DNA of 64,000 nt. Origin: an uncultured Anaerolineae bacterium (lineage in GTDB: Bacteria > Chloroflexota > Anaerolineae > Aggregatilineales > Phototrophicaceae). Positions within the stretch are counted from its first letter, which is position 1, and every line of letters starts with the position of its first letter. Below the pieces are notes generated by a model. It had not been told where the DNA came from. It was given only the letters and a program-made list of their open reading frames with translations, and made no database searches. Location: NCBI GenBank assembly GCA_934216615.1, contig CAKQCB010000009.1:1-64000 (forward strand). Direction: 5' to 3'. The position numbers and the translations under genes were made by a program. This document shows, piece after piece, positions 17,047-26,196 of this stretch.

Positions 17047-18261
17047 GTGTCTTCTCAAGCATCCGTCTCACCTGCTCAGCCAATTTTCGCCCACTTCACG
17101 ACAGCGCAAAAACTTATTCTGCTTTTTCTGTTAGGGATGATCCTTTTTATCCCTACGTCTCAACCTCTACATGCGCAAGAATCCCGTTCCCAAGAAATTT
17201 GTCCGGCTGTGGGTATTCAAGAGATGAATCGTGGTTATCCCGCTGGCGGAATCATCCTAACGGCATTTGACCGCACCGCGCTATGGGTCTATGACGTTGC
17301 CACTGGCCGAAGGTATCCACTTCCCGAAACGGCACCTTGCGGAAGCAACTGCCATCTTTCCCCAGACTTCACCGAAATCACTTACTTTAACTATCTCATT
17401 CGCACCTATAACCGTATGCGTCTGAACGGGACGGGACGCGCGCTTGTGGCAGAAAGCGCCTCAGAAGTGGAGTGGTGGGGCGAGAATACGTTCCTCATTT
17501 GGACACCGGGGCAGATGGCCTACCTACGTGACGCCGCTGGCACAGAACGCGATCACCTGAATGTACAGAGTGTGGTCTCAGTTCAACCTAATGGAACGTA
17601 TGGCGTGCTGATTCAGCCCAATGAAGATCGCGAAGGATTTCACCGAGAATTACTAGACCTCAGAACGCGTAACACCCATGGGGTGAACGAGAGCATTGTA
17701 TTAGGCGCGGACATCCCCTATTTCAATAATCAATCGTGGTCGCCGGATGGACAATTCCTTGCTTATATCGTGGCGACACTCAACGCAGATGATGACGTGG
17801 TTGGAAATGAACTCTATGGATATTCCGCCCGTGACGGGGAAACGCGCCCATGGACACAATTAACCGACACCTATGGGGTCACACGCATCAACGGCCTCTC
17901 ACCAGATCGGCTCAGTTGGTCGCCCGACAGCACCCGAATCGCCTATTGGGTGACAGAACTCACCGGAAGCGACCCAACCGCCAATACCGGCGTCGCCATG
18001 ATTCATATTTTGGATGTCGTCAGCGGGGATCACACGATTTACTGCGGATTTGTGACCACACAGCACACCCCGAACCCGCCCCGCCTCGTCTGGTCGCCCG
18101 ATGGAAATCACCTTGCCTTTGCGGGGGATGTCGAAACTGACGAACGCGCGGTATTGCTATTGGCCTTGGATACCGAAACGGGTATTTTCACTGCATTGAG
18201 CGAAGGGGTTGCATCAGCCATGGGCGGGCCGAATGTAGTGGCGTGGGGAATATTAGAGTAA
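17047..18261 (+). CDS. Secreted PD40/WD40-like beta-propeller protein
   Basis: 404 aa from a GTG start. A long signal segment (about 19-43, ending LHAQ) directs export. The rest is a beta-propeller with TolB-type repeats: SWSPDGQFLAY, SWSPDSTRIAYW and VWSPDGNHLAFAG are three clear WSPD blades, with weaker blades before. Such propellers bind proteins or peptides; nothing here points to an enzyme. It is flanked by an unknown gene upstream (10 bases) and a membrane protein downstream (4 bases), suggesting one operon. Confidence 0.75.
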   Translation: MSSQASVSPAQPIFAHFTTAQKLILLFLLGMILFIPTSQPLHAQESRSQEICPAVGIQEMNRGYPAGGIILTAFDRTALWVYDVATGRRYPLPETAPCGSNCHLSPDFTEITYFNYLIRTYNRMRLNGTGRALVAESASEVEWWGENTFLIWTPGQMAYLRDAAGTERDHLNVQSVVSVQPNGTYGVLIQPNEDREGFHRELLDLRTRNTHGVNESIVLGADIPYFNNQSWSPDGQFLAYIVATLNADDDVVGNELYGYSARDGETRPWTQLTDTYGVTRINGLSPDRLSWSPDSTRIAYWVTELTGSDPTANTGVAMIHILDVVSGDHTIYCGFVTTQHTPNPPRLVWSPDGNHLAFAGDVETDERAVLLLALDTETGIFTALSEGVASAMGGPNVVAWGILE

Positions 18262-18265
18262 CAAC

Positions 18266-19108
18266 ATGATCACATTTGTGGCGCAGTTCCTGAAAAGAAT
18301 AAGAGGCATGTTCACAACGGGCTATCTTATGCCTATTTTGTTTTCCTCACCGCCACAGCACATCCGCTTTTTCGCCACATCTACAGGTAACGTCTATGAA
18401 GAAGTGCGCAAAATGCTTCATTTTTTGCGTCACCAGCCGATTATTCAGACCATCCTTAGCATCGGTGTGATCATGTTCTTCTTCGGCGGGTTTATCGTCA
18501 TCCCCATTTTGATTGCAAATTACATCCGCTCTTTGAGCGAAACCCCGCTGGCATCGCTGTTAATCACACTGGGGTTAACGACGCTGTTTGGCATATACCT
18601 GACCTTACGCATCACCCATAAAATCTCGCAGGAATACCGTTCTCACCGTATTGAGACTTACGCAGTTTCGCCCGAAGGTTCTTTTGGCATTTCGCTGGCA
18701 ATCATTCAGAATACGTTTTATCACAGCAACAGCATCTTCTTCATTTTGTTTGGGTTTATTGTTTTCACCAATCAGATTAGCTATTCCCTCATTCAAATCT
18801 TTTTCGGGTTTTTCTACAATTTAATCATTGCCTGCCAAAGCATTGTCCTCGCCTCGTTGATCAGTTTAATCATCCCTGCTTGGCTCGAGAGCGATGGAAA
18901 ATCAGAAATACAAGTCTATGCGGTTGGTACATTCTGCGGGGTTCAGCTCGTCAGTATGTTCGTGTGGGTGGGCAGTTACCTGATAGTGAATCTTGCCTTT
19001 CAATCGCTCACGTTACAAATTCTCTTGCCGATTTTGGTCCTTGTGATCGTCAGAGAGATTTTTATTTCGAAATTATGGTTACACATTCAAAAAATATTTG
19101 GTGTATAA
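18266..19108 (+). CDS. Polytopic membrane protein, unknown function
   Basis: 280 aa with about six hydrophobic segments between residues 65 and 270, and a polar N-terminus of about 60 residues that seems cytoplasmic. Phe, Ile and Leu dominate. No motif is recognised. It begins four bases after the propeller gene, so translation is likely coupled. The first ATG is used here; an internal ATG at 18308 also fits. Confidence 0.55.
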   Translation: MITFVAQFLKRIRGMFTTGYLMPILFSSPPQHIRFFATSTGNVYEEVRKMLHFLRHQPIIQTILSIGVIMFFFGGFIVIPILIANYIRSLSETPLASLLITLGLTTLFGIYLTLRITHKISQEYRSHRIETYAVSPEGSFGISLAIIQNTFYHSNSIFFILFGFIVFTNQISYSLIQIFFGFFYNLIIACQSIVLASLISLIIPAWLESDGKSEIQVYAVGTFCGVQLVSMFVWVGSYLIVNLAFQSLTLQILLPILVLVIVREIFISKLWLHIQKIFGV

Positions 19109-19153
19109 CCAACAGCATCGCTCATTGAAAATCGTGCGCTATAATTTAGGCAC

Positions 19154-20149
19154 ATGAAGAAATGGAGTTCAAGAGTGACCGATCTCATTAATCCTGATGC
19201 AATCTCCACGACAGATTCTTCAGGCTGGCAACCAGACCCCGATCATCCGCGTCGTCGCCCACCGTGGATCAAAGTGCGCGCTCCAAGCGGTGAAAATTAT
19301 GAGCGCGTCTATGATTTGATGCGCGGGAAAAAACTGAATACCGTCTGCGAGGAAGCGCAGTGCCCTAACATCGGTGAATGTTGGGGACGTGGCACCGCCA
19401 CATTCTTGATGATGGGCGATACTTGTACACGTTCTTGTGGCTTCTGCGACATCAAAACAGGACGGCCTAGCCCGCTGGATTGGGCAGAACCTAACCGCAT
19501 CGCAGAATCCGTCAAAGCGCTCAACTTGCGCCATGTGGTGATCACCAGCGTCAACCGTGACGAACGCGCCGATGGTGGCGCCCCTATCTTCGCGATGGTG
19601 ATTCGTCGCATTCGCAAATTACAACCCGGGTGCAGTATCGAAGTGCTGATCCCAGACTTCAAAGGTAACCCCGCCGCACTCAAAATTGTGATGGATGCGC
19701 AACCGGAAATCTTAAATCACAACGTAGAAACAGTGCCTCGCTTATTTAAGAAGGTACAGCCTCAAGATCATTATGAATGGGCGATGACCACGCTTGAAAA
19801 TGCCAAAAAGATGGACCCGCTGGTACTCACCAAAAGCGGGATCATGGTCGGGTTGGGCGAAACCTTTGATGAAGTGGTCGAAGTCATGAAAGACTTGGCC
19901 AAGCGCAAAGTGGACATCCTCACCATTGGTCAGTATTTGCAACCGAGTAAACAACACCTGCCTGTAGAGCGTTTCTACTTGCCCGAAGAATTTGACCGTT
20001 TTATTGAAATTGGCAAAGAACTTGGCTTCAAGTGGGTTGAAAGTGGGCCGTTGGTTCGTAGCAGCTATCGCGCAGACCAACAGGTACGTGAGCTTTCTAA
20101 GCTGTATCATTTCCGCAACAGCGAAGAAGTCGCGGCTGTAACGGAATAA
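19154..20149 (+). CDS. lipA: Lipoyl synthase
   Basis: 331 aa. Both iron-sulfur clusters are visible: the auxiliary cluster cysteines 65, 70 and 76 ([12 protein letters not shown]) and the radical SAM triad C91-x3-C95-x2-C98 (CTRSCGFC). The C-terminal RSSYRA motif carries the serine that ligates the auxiliary cluster. The enzyme inserts two sulfurs into protein-bound octanoyl groups of 2-oxoacid dehydrogenases and GcvH. The N-terminus is about 30 residues longer than in E. coli-type enzymes. No lipB is next to it. A strong hairpin ends the gene. Confidence 0.96.
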   Translation: MKKWSSRVTDLINPDAISTTDSSGWQPDPDHPRRRPPWIKVRAPSGENYERVYDLMRGKKLNTVCEEAQCPNIGECWGRGTATFLMMGDTCTRSCGFCDIKTGRPSPLDWAEPNRIAESVKALNLRHVVITSVNRDERADGGAPIFAMVIRRIRKLQPGCSIEVLIPDFKGNPAALKIVMDAQPEILNHNVETVPRLFKKVQPQDHYEWAMTTLENAKKMDPLVLTKSGIMVGLGETFDEVVEVMKDLAKRKVDILTIGQYLQPSKQHLPVERFYLPEEFDRFIEIGKELGFKWVESGPLVRSSYRADQQVRELSKLYHFRNSEEVAAVTE

Positions 20150-20164
20150 ATCACAGTCACCTAA

Positions 20165-20195
20165 AAAAACAGCCGTCTATAAGACGGCTGTTTTT
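20165..20195. terminator. Bidirectional terminator between lipA and the DnaB-C-like gene
   Basis: Fourteen-base perfect arms (20165-20178, 20182-20195), three-base loop, A-run on one side and T-run on the other. Confidence 0.9.
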
Positions 20196-20219
20196 ATATT
20201 CTGTCACTTCATATACCTG

Positions 20220-21359
20220 CTAGGATTCGATGATCTTGTCATCGATCAACTGTTGTTGCACCCGCTGACCGTGGGGATCAAACGCGAAGTTTTCGCCAAA
20301 CAACTGAAACTCCATGTCTTCCATCGCCCGTCCCGCGCGGTTTTTCTCAATCGTCCACACCACCCAATTACGAAATTGTTTGGCCGCATACGGGTTAAAC
20401 GAAACATGATCTTTGCTCATCACTTGATATTTATTGTTCATGATGATGGCAATATCCGACTCATAATCAAGCGCACTACTTCCACGCAGATGATAAAGGT
20501 GAATCCGCTTGCTCTTAAGCCCTTCGCGGTCTGCCGCCACAATCGACCAAACAGGAATATCGAGCGTCATGGCAATATCTTTTAAGCCCTCGACGACCAT
20601 CGTCACTTTATCGTTTTCGTCGCGTGGGCGTTCAGGATGAACAGCCACTTTTTGAAGATAGTCAATGAACAGGGTGACATTCCCGCCCGTCGCATCACAC
20701 AATCGAGAGGTCATTTCTTTAATGACACGAAGTGTAGTCACGGCAGGGCTAGCTTTACTGAGGATCATCCGATCTGAATATTGGCTCATGCGTGATAGTG
20801 CGGGCGCTGTTTTGGGGTTATTCATCAGGATGCTTTGGAGGGATTCCATCCCGCCTTGCCGTCCCATGAACTCTTTACCACGTTGCGCCACAATCATCTG
20901 AGCTAAATCCCGCAGTTTGATACCGTTATGGGTTTCCATCGCGGGCGGGCTGACGCTCTCTAAGCACAGCAGGCGGTGCATCAAATGGGTTTCTGTGTGT
21001 TCATAAGAGAGGTAAAACACGTATTGGTCAGGTCGGTACGCAACGATATTACGGGCGATCTGTAATGTTGCGATGGTTTTACCGACCCCTTGCGCACCGC
21101 CTAGAAGTACCAATTCGGTTTTGCGCAATCCACCGCCAATCAATCCATCCAACGGATCAAACCCTGTATTCAAGGGGATGTAATCCACTAAATCCCCACG
21201 CATGACACGCTCATTTGCCTCATTAATCACCTGCGTTAATGTGCGGGGCAAGTTGCCGGGGGTGCGTACTAAATTCGGTTTTGCAGACTTCTGACTAGAT
21301 TCTGAATGGGGTTTTTCAGGAAATGACTCTTGAGAATTATCCAACGGGCGGGTTGTCAT
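20220..21359 (-). CDS. DnaB C-terminal-like RecA-fold ATPase
   Basis: 379 aa. Residues 1-40 are polar and disordered. From about 45 the protein matches the C-terminal ATPase domain of replicative helicase DnaB: GFDPLDGLIGGGL, Walker A GAQGVGKT (88-95), FYLSYEHTE (Glu120 as catalytic base), Walker B LFIDYL (230-235) and LRGSSALDYESD. The DnaB N-terminal domain that binds primase is missing. It is therefore not the main replicative helicase and may be a helicase paralogue or a KaiC/RadA-like regulator. Divergent from the sigma factor gene. Confidence 0.8.
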   Translation of the reverse strand: MTTRPLDNSQESFPEKPHSESSQKSAKPNLVRTPGNLPRTLTQVINEANERVMRGDLVDYIPLNTGFDPLDGLIGGGLRKTELVLLGGAQGVGKTIATLQIARNIVAYRPDQYVFYLSYEHTETHLMHRLLCLESVSPPAMETHNGIKLRDLAQMIVAQRGKEFMGRQGGMESLQSILMNNPKTAPALSRMSQYSDRMILSKASPAVTTLRVIKEMTSRLCDATGGNVTLFIDYLQKVAVHPERPRDENDKVTMVVEGLKDIAMTLDIPVWSIVAADREGLKSKRIHLYHLRGSSALDYESDIAIIMNNKYQVMSKDHVSFNPYAAKQFRNWVVWTIEKNRAGRAMEDMEFQLFGENFAFDPHGQRVQQQLIDDKIIES

Positions 21360-21616
21360 ATCACAATTCTTTCATGGATGACTTCTATTCGTAATATTTG
21401 TAATAATGGTAACATAACTACTTCAACTTTATTTTACGAATTTTGCTTACATCAATAGACGACAATTGTCACAACTTCAACACATTGACACCAATTTCAA
21501 TAATTCGGTAATTCACAAAAAGAATAACTGTATGCTAATATGAATCTATCAGTACGTTAATGTAATGTTTAAATTCGTATATCGATGCAGCGGCTGTTAC
21601 AAGCCGTCTCGTATCC

Positions 21617-21623
21617 AAGGGGG
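21617..21623 (+). promoter_or_regulatory. Ribosome site supporting the GTG start of the sigma factor gene
   Basis: AAGGGGG lies 12 bases before the GTG at 21636. No ATG closer to it gives a complete region 1.1, so the GTG is preferred. The 276 bases upstream to the divergent gene are AT-rich and hold a TTGACA at 21485, but no matching -10. Confidence 0.5.
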
Positions 21624-21635
21624 CAAGAGTAAAAA

Positions 21636-22808
21636 GTGATCCAAGAACTCTTGAATCGAGCTGATCAACGCGGCTACATTACCTTCGAAGATGTCCTTGA
21701 GGTACTTGATCTTGATGGCGAGGATATGAACGCCATTGAATCAATCTTGTACGAACTCGATGAAATGGGCATTGAGATGCGCCAAGAAGCTGAGACAATC
21801 GACCGGTTTCTGATGGTGGAAGATGGTGAACCTGAATTCGAACCTGAGGAATTTTTGCAAGATCCTACAGTGGGCGACATCAGCGCCGTTTCTGCCGATG
21901 ATCCGGTCGGTTTGTATTTTAGGCAAATGGCACAAGAACCCCTTTTAACCGCGAACGAGGAAATCATCCTCGCCAAACGGATTGAAATGGGCAAACAAGC
22001 ACGAGAAACATTCCAACGTATGCCCTCTCACGAGGATTATAGCGAGGCGTGGATCGCACATCTTGATCGCCTTGTTTACGATGGACAAGCGGCGAGAGAA
22101 CATCTAGGCCGAGCAAATACACGTCTTGTGGTCAGTATCGCAAAACGATATATGGGACAAGGACTACCGTTCCCAGACCTGATCCAAGAAGGAAATGTTG
22201 GGTTGATGCGCGCTGTAGACAAATATGACTACAAACGTGGGAATCGCTTCAGCACCTACGCCACATGGTGGATTCGCCAAGCGATTACACGCGCCCTCGC
22301 ACAAAAAACCCGCACCATCCGTATTCCCCTCCACATGACCGAACGCATCCGCCAAATGTACCGCACCGCGCAGCTTCTGGAACAGAGCTTGGGTCGTCGC
22401 CCAGCCGCCGAAGAAATTGCCGTCGAAATGGACCTTCCGGCAGATACCATTCGTTCCATGATGGATGCCAGCCAACATGCGATTGCGTTGGAGCGTCCGG
22501 TAGGTGATGACGGCGACAGTGAATTTGGCGATTTCATTGAAGATCAAGAATCCCCAAGCCCTGTTGAAAGTGCCACCCAACATCTGTTACAAGAAACTAT
22601 TGAAGAAGTTTTAAGTGAGCTGACCCCACGCCAAAGCCACATCCTACGTTTACGGTTTGGCTTAGGGGGTGGTGAGCCTCACACCCTAGAGGAAATTGCC
22701 AATAAATTTGGGCTTAGTCGTGAACGTATCCGTCAATTGGAAAAAGAAGCCTTACGCCGCTTACGTCATCCTCGTTTAGCCCATAACTTGCGCGACTATC
22801 TTGGATAG
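21636..22808 (+). CDS. rpoD: Housekeeping-type RNA polymerase sigma factor (RpoD/SigA)
   Basis: 390 aa from a GTG start. Region 1.1 (about 1-60) is present, then region 1.2 (DPVGLYFRQMAQ, 89-100), region 2 (NTRLVVSIAKRYMGQG at 161-176, DLIQEGNVGLMRAVDKYDY, FSTYATWWIRQAITRAL at 205-221), region 3 (about 230-300) and region 4.2 (LEEIANKFGLSRERIRQLE). The region 2.4 and 4.2 sequences are those of group 1/2 sigma-70 factors that read TTGACA/TATAAT promoters, consistent with promoters found in this window. Region 1.1 argues for the primary factor. It ends at a clear terminator. Confidence 0.93.
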   Translation: MIQELLNRADQRGYITFEDVLEVLDLDGEDMNAIESILYELDEMGIEMRQEAETIDRFLMVEDGEPEFEPEEFLQDPTVGDISAVSADDPVGLYFRQMAQEPLLTANEEIILAKRIEMGKQARETFQRMPSHEDYSEAWIAHLDRLVYDGQAAREHLGRANTRLVVSIAKRYMGQGLPFPDLIQEGNVGLMRAVDKYDYKRGNRFSTYATWWIRQAITRALAQKTRTIRIPLHMTERIRQMYRTAQLLEQSLGRRPAAEEIAVEMDLPADTIRSMMDASQHAIALERPVGDDGDSEFGDFIEDQESPSPVESATQHLLQETIEEVLSELTPRQSHILRLRFGLGGGEPHTLEEIANKFGLSRERIRQLEKEALRRLRHPRLAHNLRDYLG

Positions 22809-22843
22809 AATATTTACCTAAATTACAATTTCATAGACACAAT

Positions 22844-22870
22844 AAGACCGAGCTTAAACTCGGTCTTTTT
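22844..22870 (+). terminator. Terminator of the sigma factor gene
   Basis: Nine-base arms AAGACCGAG (22844-22852) and CTCGGTCTT (22859-22867), followed by TTTTT. Confidence 0.85.
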
Positions 22871-22900
22871 ATCTAGTGATTCCTCGAAAGAAAGATACTT

Positions 22901-23986
22901 ATGACCTTTTCGCAGCATATACGAGCTGTCACGTTTCTCACGCTGGCATTGATGTTAGGCATTACAGGGATCGTATTGGTCAGCAATCAAGGGGACCCGT
23001 TGGCATTTGCGCTGATCGGAACACGTTTCTCTCAAGGTGACCCTCAGGGCACAGTAGGTTATGACGGGCAATTCTCTTATTTCATCGCCCGTGATGGAGC
23101 GAATGCAGTTCCTTATATCGACGGCCCTACATTGCGCTATCAACGCATCGTCTATCCCGTTCTCGCGCGGGCGATCTCGCTCGGCCAAGCTGATCTTGTA
23201 CCTTGGGCCTTAATTCTGATCAATATTTTGGCAATTACGATAGGCACCTATCTCCTTGCTCAACTTCTCACTCAAGCGAAGCGAAGCCCTTGGTATGCCC
23301 TGTTATATCCGCTATGGGTCGGCACGTTATTTTCTCTACGTCTCGACCTGAATGAACCTTTGTGTTTTACGCTAGGGATTGCGTCGTTCTATGCCTACCA
23401 ACGGGGGAATTTTCGCTGGGTCTGTCTTCTGCTCATCCTGTCCACACTCACCAAAGAATTAGGCTTACTCTTTGCATTTTCTATCGCGCTTCACGCATTT
23501 TTCAATAAAAAACGGGGATGGGCACTCTTGTTTGCGCTCAGTCCACTCAGCGCATTTTTAGCGTGGTGGGGCATTTTATATCTCTCGTTCGACACCTTAC
23601 CCACCATCTACCCCGCCGCGAGAAACATCCGCTGGGTTCCGTTTAATGGACTTTTCGCAGAAGAAAATATGGTTGAATTTGTGCTCTTATCGTTATGGAT
23701 AGGGATTCCAACCATAGTAATGGGGCTTGCCGCGCTTTGGAATATCTACAAGACGCGTAAAATCCATCTTTACACCGCCTTCGTCCTGATGAGCGCGGGA
23801 TTCATTATGTTTATGCCCGACGTTTCATGGGAAGATCAATTTGCGGCCTATCGTATTGCAACGCCCATCTTACTGGCCAGCATCTTATTCTTAGCGCAAG
23901 AACATTCACGCTTCCTCAAATTTTTGATTCCGCTCTGGCTACCTACACTATTTGTCGCGTTTATCGTGCCGAAATTGTGGATTTAA
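22901..23986 (+). CDS. Polytopic membrane protein with GYDGQF motif, GT-C-like
   Basis: 361 aa with about nine membrane helices. After the first helix comes a conserved loop: RFSQGD..., then GYDGQFSYF (about 49-57) and LRYQRIVYPVLAR. The Asp-rich first loop followed by many helices is typical of GT-C-fold glycosyltransferases and of a family linked to cell-surface glycopolymer formation. It probably uses lipid-linked sugars at the outer face of the membrane, but neither donor nor acceptor can be read. It has no close same-strand partner; the ABC ATPase begins 66 bases later behind its own -10. Confidence 0.65.
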   Translation: MTFSQHIRAVTFLTLALMLGITGIVLVSNQGDPLAFALIGTRFSQGDPQGTVGYDGQFSYFIARDGANAVPYIDGPTLRYQRIVYPVLARAISLGQADLVPWALILINILAITIGTYLLAQLLTQAKRSPWYALLYPLWVGTLFSLRLDLNEPLCFTLGIASFYAYQRGNFRWVCLLLILSTLTKELGLLFAFSIALHAFFNKKRGWALLFALSPLSAFLAWWGILYLSFDTLPTIYPAARNIRWVPFNGLFAEENMVEFVLLSLWIGIPTIVMGLAALWNIYKTRKIHLYTAFVLMSAGFIMFMPDVSWEDQFAAYRIATPILLASILFLAQEHSRFLKFLIPLWLPTLFVAFIVPKLWI

Positions 23987-24011
23987 TACAACTGTTACGG
24001 GATGGTCTACG

Positions 24012-24017
24012 TATAAT
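24012..24017 (+). promoter_or_regulatory. Candidate -10 for the ABC ATPase gene
   Basis: A perfect TATAAT about 36 bases upstream of the start codon. No good -35 is seen. Confidence 0.35.
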
Positions 24018-24052
24018 GTATTTCATAGTGAACCTACAAAATCGGAGCTGTT

Positions 24053-24754
24053 ATGCAAGTAGTACCTGTAATTGAAACCCGTGATCTACATCGCGAATTG
24101 GCTTTAGGGAAAACAACCGTCCATGCCCTGCGTGGCATCGACTTAAAAATTATGCCCAATGAATTTGTGAGTATTGTCGGGCCGTCCGGCAGTGGTAAAA
24201 GTACCCTGCTCGGCTTGATTGGCGGGCTTGACACTCCTACACGTGGTACGGTCGCCATCGACGGCATTGATATTTCTCGCATGAGCGAAGACCGCCTGAC
24301 CGAAATACGGAATGAAAAAATCGGCTTTATCTTTCAATTCTTCAATTTAATTCCCACGCTCACCGCCTTAGAAAATGTGATGCTACCCATTCAGTTTGCG
24401 CGCAAACCCCAATTTAAAGCGGATAAACGTGCGAAAGAACTGCTCGATCTACTTGGCCTTCAAGACCGCATGAATCATCGTCCGAGCGAGCTTTCAGGGG
24501 GACAACAGCAACGGGTTGCGATTGCGCGCGCGTTAGCCAATGACCCGCCCTTATTGCTGGCTGATGAACCCACAGGCAACTTAGATCAAGAGTCGGGCGA
24601 ATTGGTTCTAAAAACCCTCCGCGAAATTCGCACCCAATCTCATTCCACGATTGTGATCGTCACCCACGACCCAGAGCTTGCGAAACAAACGGAACGTGTC
24701 TTGACCTTGGTCGATGGAAAATTGATCTCGGATCAAGCATTTCAGTTTGCTTAA
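24053..24754 (+). CDS. ABC transporter ATP-binding protein, MacB/LolD type
   Basis: 233 aa, full length for this class. Walker [10 protein letters not shown] (43-51), Q-loop around FQFFNL (94-99), signature LSGGQQQR (147-154), Walker B LLLADEP with TGNLD (167-178) and the switch His in VTHDPE. The sequence groups with ATPases serving MacB/FtsX-type permeases, which move lipoproteins, peptides or antibiotics by mechanotransmission. No permease gene is adjacent on either side, so the partner is encoded elsewhere. Confidence 0.92.
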   Translation: MQVVPVIETRDLHRELALGKTTVHALRGIDLKIMPNEFVSIVGPSGSGKSTLLGLIGGLDTPTRGTVAIDGIDISRMSEDRLTEIRNEKIGFIFQFFNLIPTLTALENVMLPIQFARKPQFKADKRAKELLDLLGLQDRMNHRPSELSGGQQQRVAIARALANDPPLLLADEPTGNLDQESGELVLKTLREIRTQSHSTIVIVTHDPELAKQTERVLTLVDGKLISDQAFQFA

Positions 24755-24793
24755 GAACGTTTGTTGACTGCCCTGTGTTAAAATAAAAGATAC

Positions 24794-25384
24794 ATGGACA
24801 GCGTCACACTAGAGGAAATAGATTACATTATGACATCAGCGCAATTTTATCCCGTGGAGGTTGCAGGGGTTAAACGTGATTTACGCCTGTTTGAAATAAA
24901 ACCGGGTGTCCGTATTGCGATTCTTAATATCCTTGGCGATACAGAACTCGTCAAAGCGGTGAGTGTTCCCCTTGCAGAAAAACTGCGCAAAAAAGATTTT
25001 GATCTGATCGTGACAGCAGAGGCAAAGGCGATTCCGTTGGCATATACCCTGTCGGTCGAAATGGATGTCCCTTACGTGGTTTTAAGGAAGTCAGACAAGC
25101 CGTATATGGGAAACGCACTACGCTCCGAGACCTTAAGTATCACCACTGGAGAGCCACAAACGTTATATCTCGATGAAAAAGATCGTGAACTGATCAACGG
25201 TAAGAACGTCATTCTAGTGGACGATGTCATCTCTACAGGAAGCACCTTACAAGGGATGCGTCTCATCATGGACAAAGCAAATGCCAAAGTGGTCGCTGAA
25301 GCCGCTATCTTTACCGAAGGTGACCGCGCTCAATGGATTGATATCATCGCGCTGGGGCATTTACCTATTTTTATCGACACCTAA
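24794..25384 (+). CDS. Adenine phosphoribosyltransferase-like protein
   Basis: 196 aa. The PRPP-binding motif NVILVDDVISTGST (138-151) is complete and is preceded by the TAEAKAIPLAY and VVLRKSDKPY blocks found in adenine/xanthine phosphoribosyltransferases. Such enzymes join a purine base to PRPP in salvage. The middle differs enough from Apt that a related regulatory role, as in PurR-type proteins, is possible. The start may instead be the ATG at 24830, 12 codons in, since the first twelve residues are not conserved-looking. A strong terminator follows. Confidence 0.8.
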   Translation: MDSVTLEEIDYIMTSAQFYPVEVAGVKRDLRLFEIKPGVRIAILNILGDTELVKAVSVPLAEKLRKKDFDLIVTAEAKAIPLAYTLSVEMDVPYVVLRKSDKPYMGNALRSETLSITTGEPQTLYLDEKDRELINGKNVILVDDVISTGSTLQGMRLIMDKANAKVVAEAAIFTEGDRAQWIDIIALGHLPIFIDT

Positions 25385-25390
25385 AACATC

Positions 25391-25420
25391 AAAAAAGCGT
25401 GCTCAAAAGCACGCTTTTTT
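25391..25420. terminator. Bidirectional terminator after the phosphoribosyltransferase gene
   Basis: Thirteen-base perfect arms (25391-25403, 25408-25420) with loop CAAA. Its last base is also the last base of the minus-strand methyltransferase gene, so it serves both. Confidence 0.9.
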
Positions 25421-26172
25421 TATTTCGTTTTCTCAATCACCAGCATGTGGGAAAGGCCGAGTAAATCCAGCGGTGTCCCTTCAAAGCGATACAGAGTATC
25501 GCGTATCAATTTCCCCGTATTCCCTAATCTTGCGATGATATTATCGTAGCCCCCATAAATCCGATGATGCGTGATCACCGTCACAGGAAGGCCGTCAAAG
25601 AGATGATGTAAACCCCGCCCCGTATAGACATTAACATGAGGTGCAAGCCGATTTCTTAAGACATTGGGCAAATAATTGATGAGTGGCGTATTTCCAAAAT
25701 GATACTTTCCGCGCCAGTAATGCCCGTGTGTTTCAAATGGATACCAGCGATTCGGCACAAAGATGATCAATCGTCCGCCGGGTTTTAAGACCCGAACCAT
25801 CTCTTTCACGGCCATGCGGTCATCTTGCACATGCTCAAGAACTTCGTGCGAAAGAATCACGTCAAAAAGATTCGACTGGTACGGAATATATTCTGCCGCC
25901 GCGACCACCGCATCCGGCGCATGATGTCGTGCATCCATCACACGATCATACTCGATATCAAAGCCGTCTATACGGTCGCCATATTTTTCGCGTATTTTGG
26001 CGGCGTACATCCCCACCCCAATCCCTGCGATGAGCACATGCGCGTTGGGTAAGTTGGTCCAACGGGCAATCATTTGCAGGCGACGTTCTTGACCTGCACG
26101 CCACACAGAGCTAGGATTGCCCCGCAAGGCGGTTAAATCCGTATGATCAACCATAGTATGAGCACTCTCCAA
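25420..26172 (-). CDS. Class I SAM-dependent methyltransferase
   Basis: 250 aa. Motif I is VLIAGIGVGMYA, the acidic end of strand 2 is GFDIEYDR, and motif post-II/III reads FDVILSHEVLEHV followed by VRVLKPGGRLIIFVPN. This is the Methyltransf_11 fold. The C-terminal 90 residues (ETHGHYWRGKYHFGN...) resemble lipid or sugar methyltransferases of bacterial surfaces; the substrate is not predictable. It lies 24 bases after the histidine kinase gene and may share its transcript. Confidence 0.85.
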   Translation of the reverse strand: MESAHTMVDHTDLTALRGNPSSVWRAGQERRLQMIARWTNLPNAHVLIAGIGVGMYAAKIREKYGDRIDGFDIEYDRVMDARHHAPDAVVAAAEYIPYQSNLFDVILSHEVLEHVQDDRMAVKEMVRVLKPGGRLIIFVPNRWYPFETHGHYWRGKYHFGNTPLINYLPNVLRNRLAPHVNVYTGRGLHHLFDGLPVTVITHHRIYGGYDNIIARLGNTGKLIRDTLYRFEGTPLDLLGLSHMLVIEKTK

Positions 26173-26196
26173 AACGGATCAGAAAGGTGATAAGTG

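Noticed and set aside
21485..21490. TTGACA as -35 of the sigma factor promoter
   Set aside because: No acceptable -10 lies 16-18 bases downstream.
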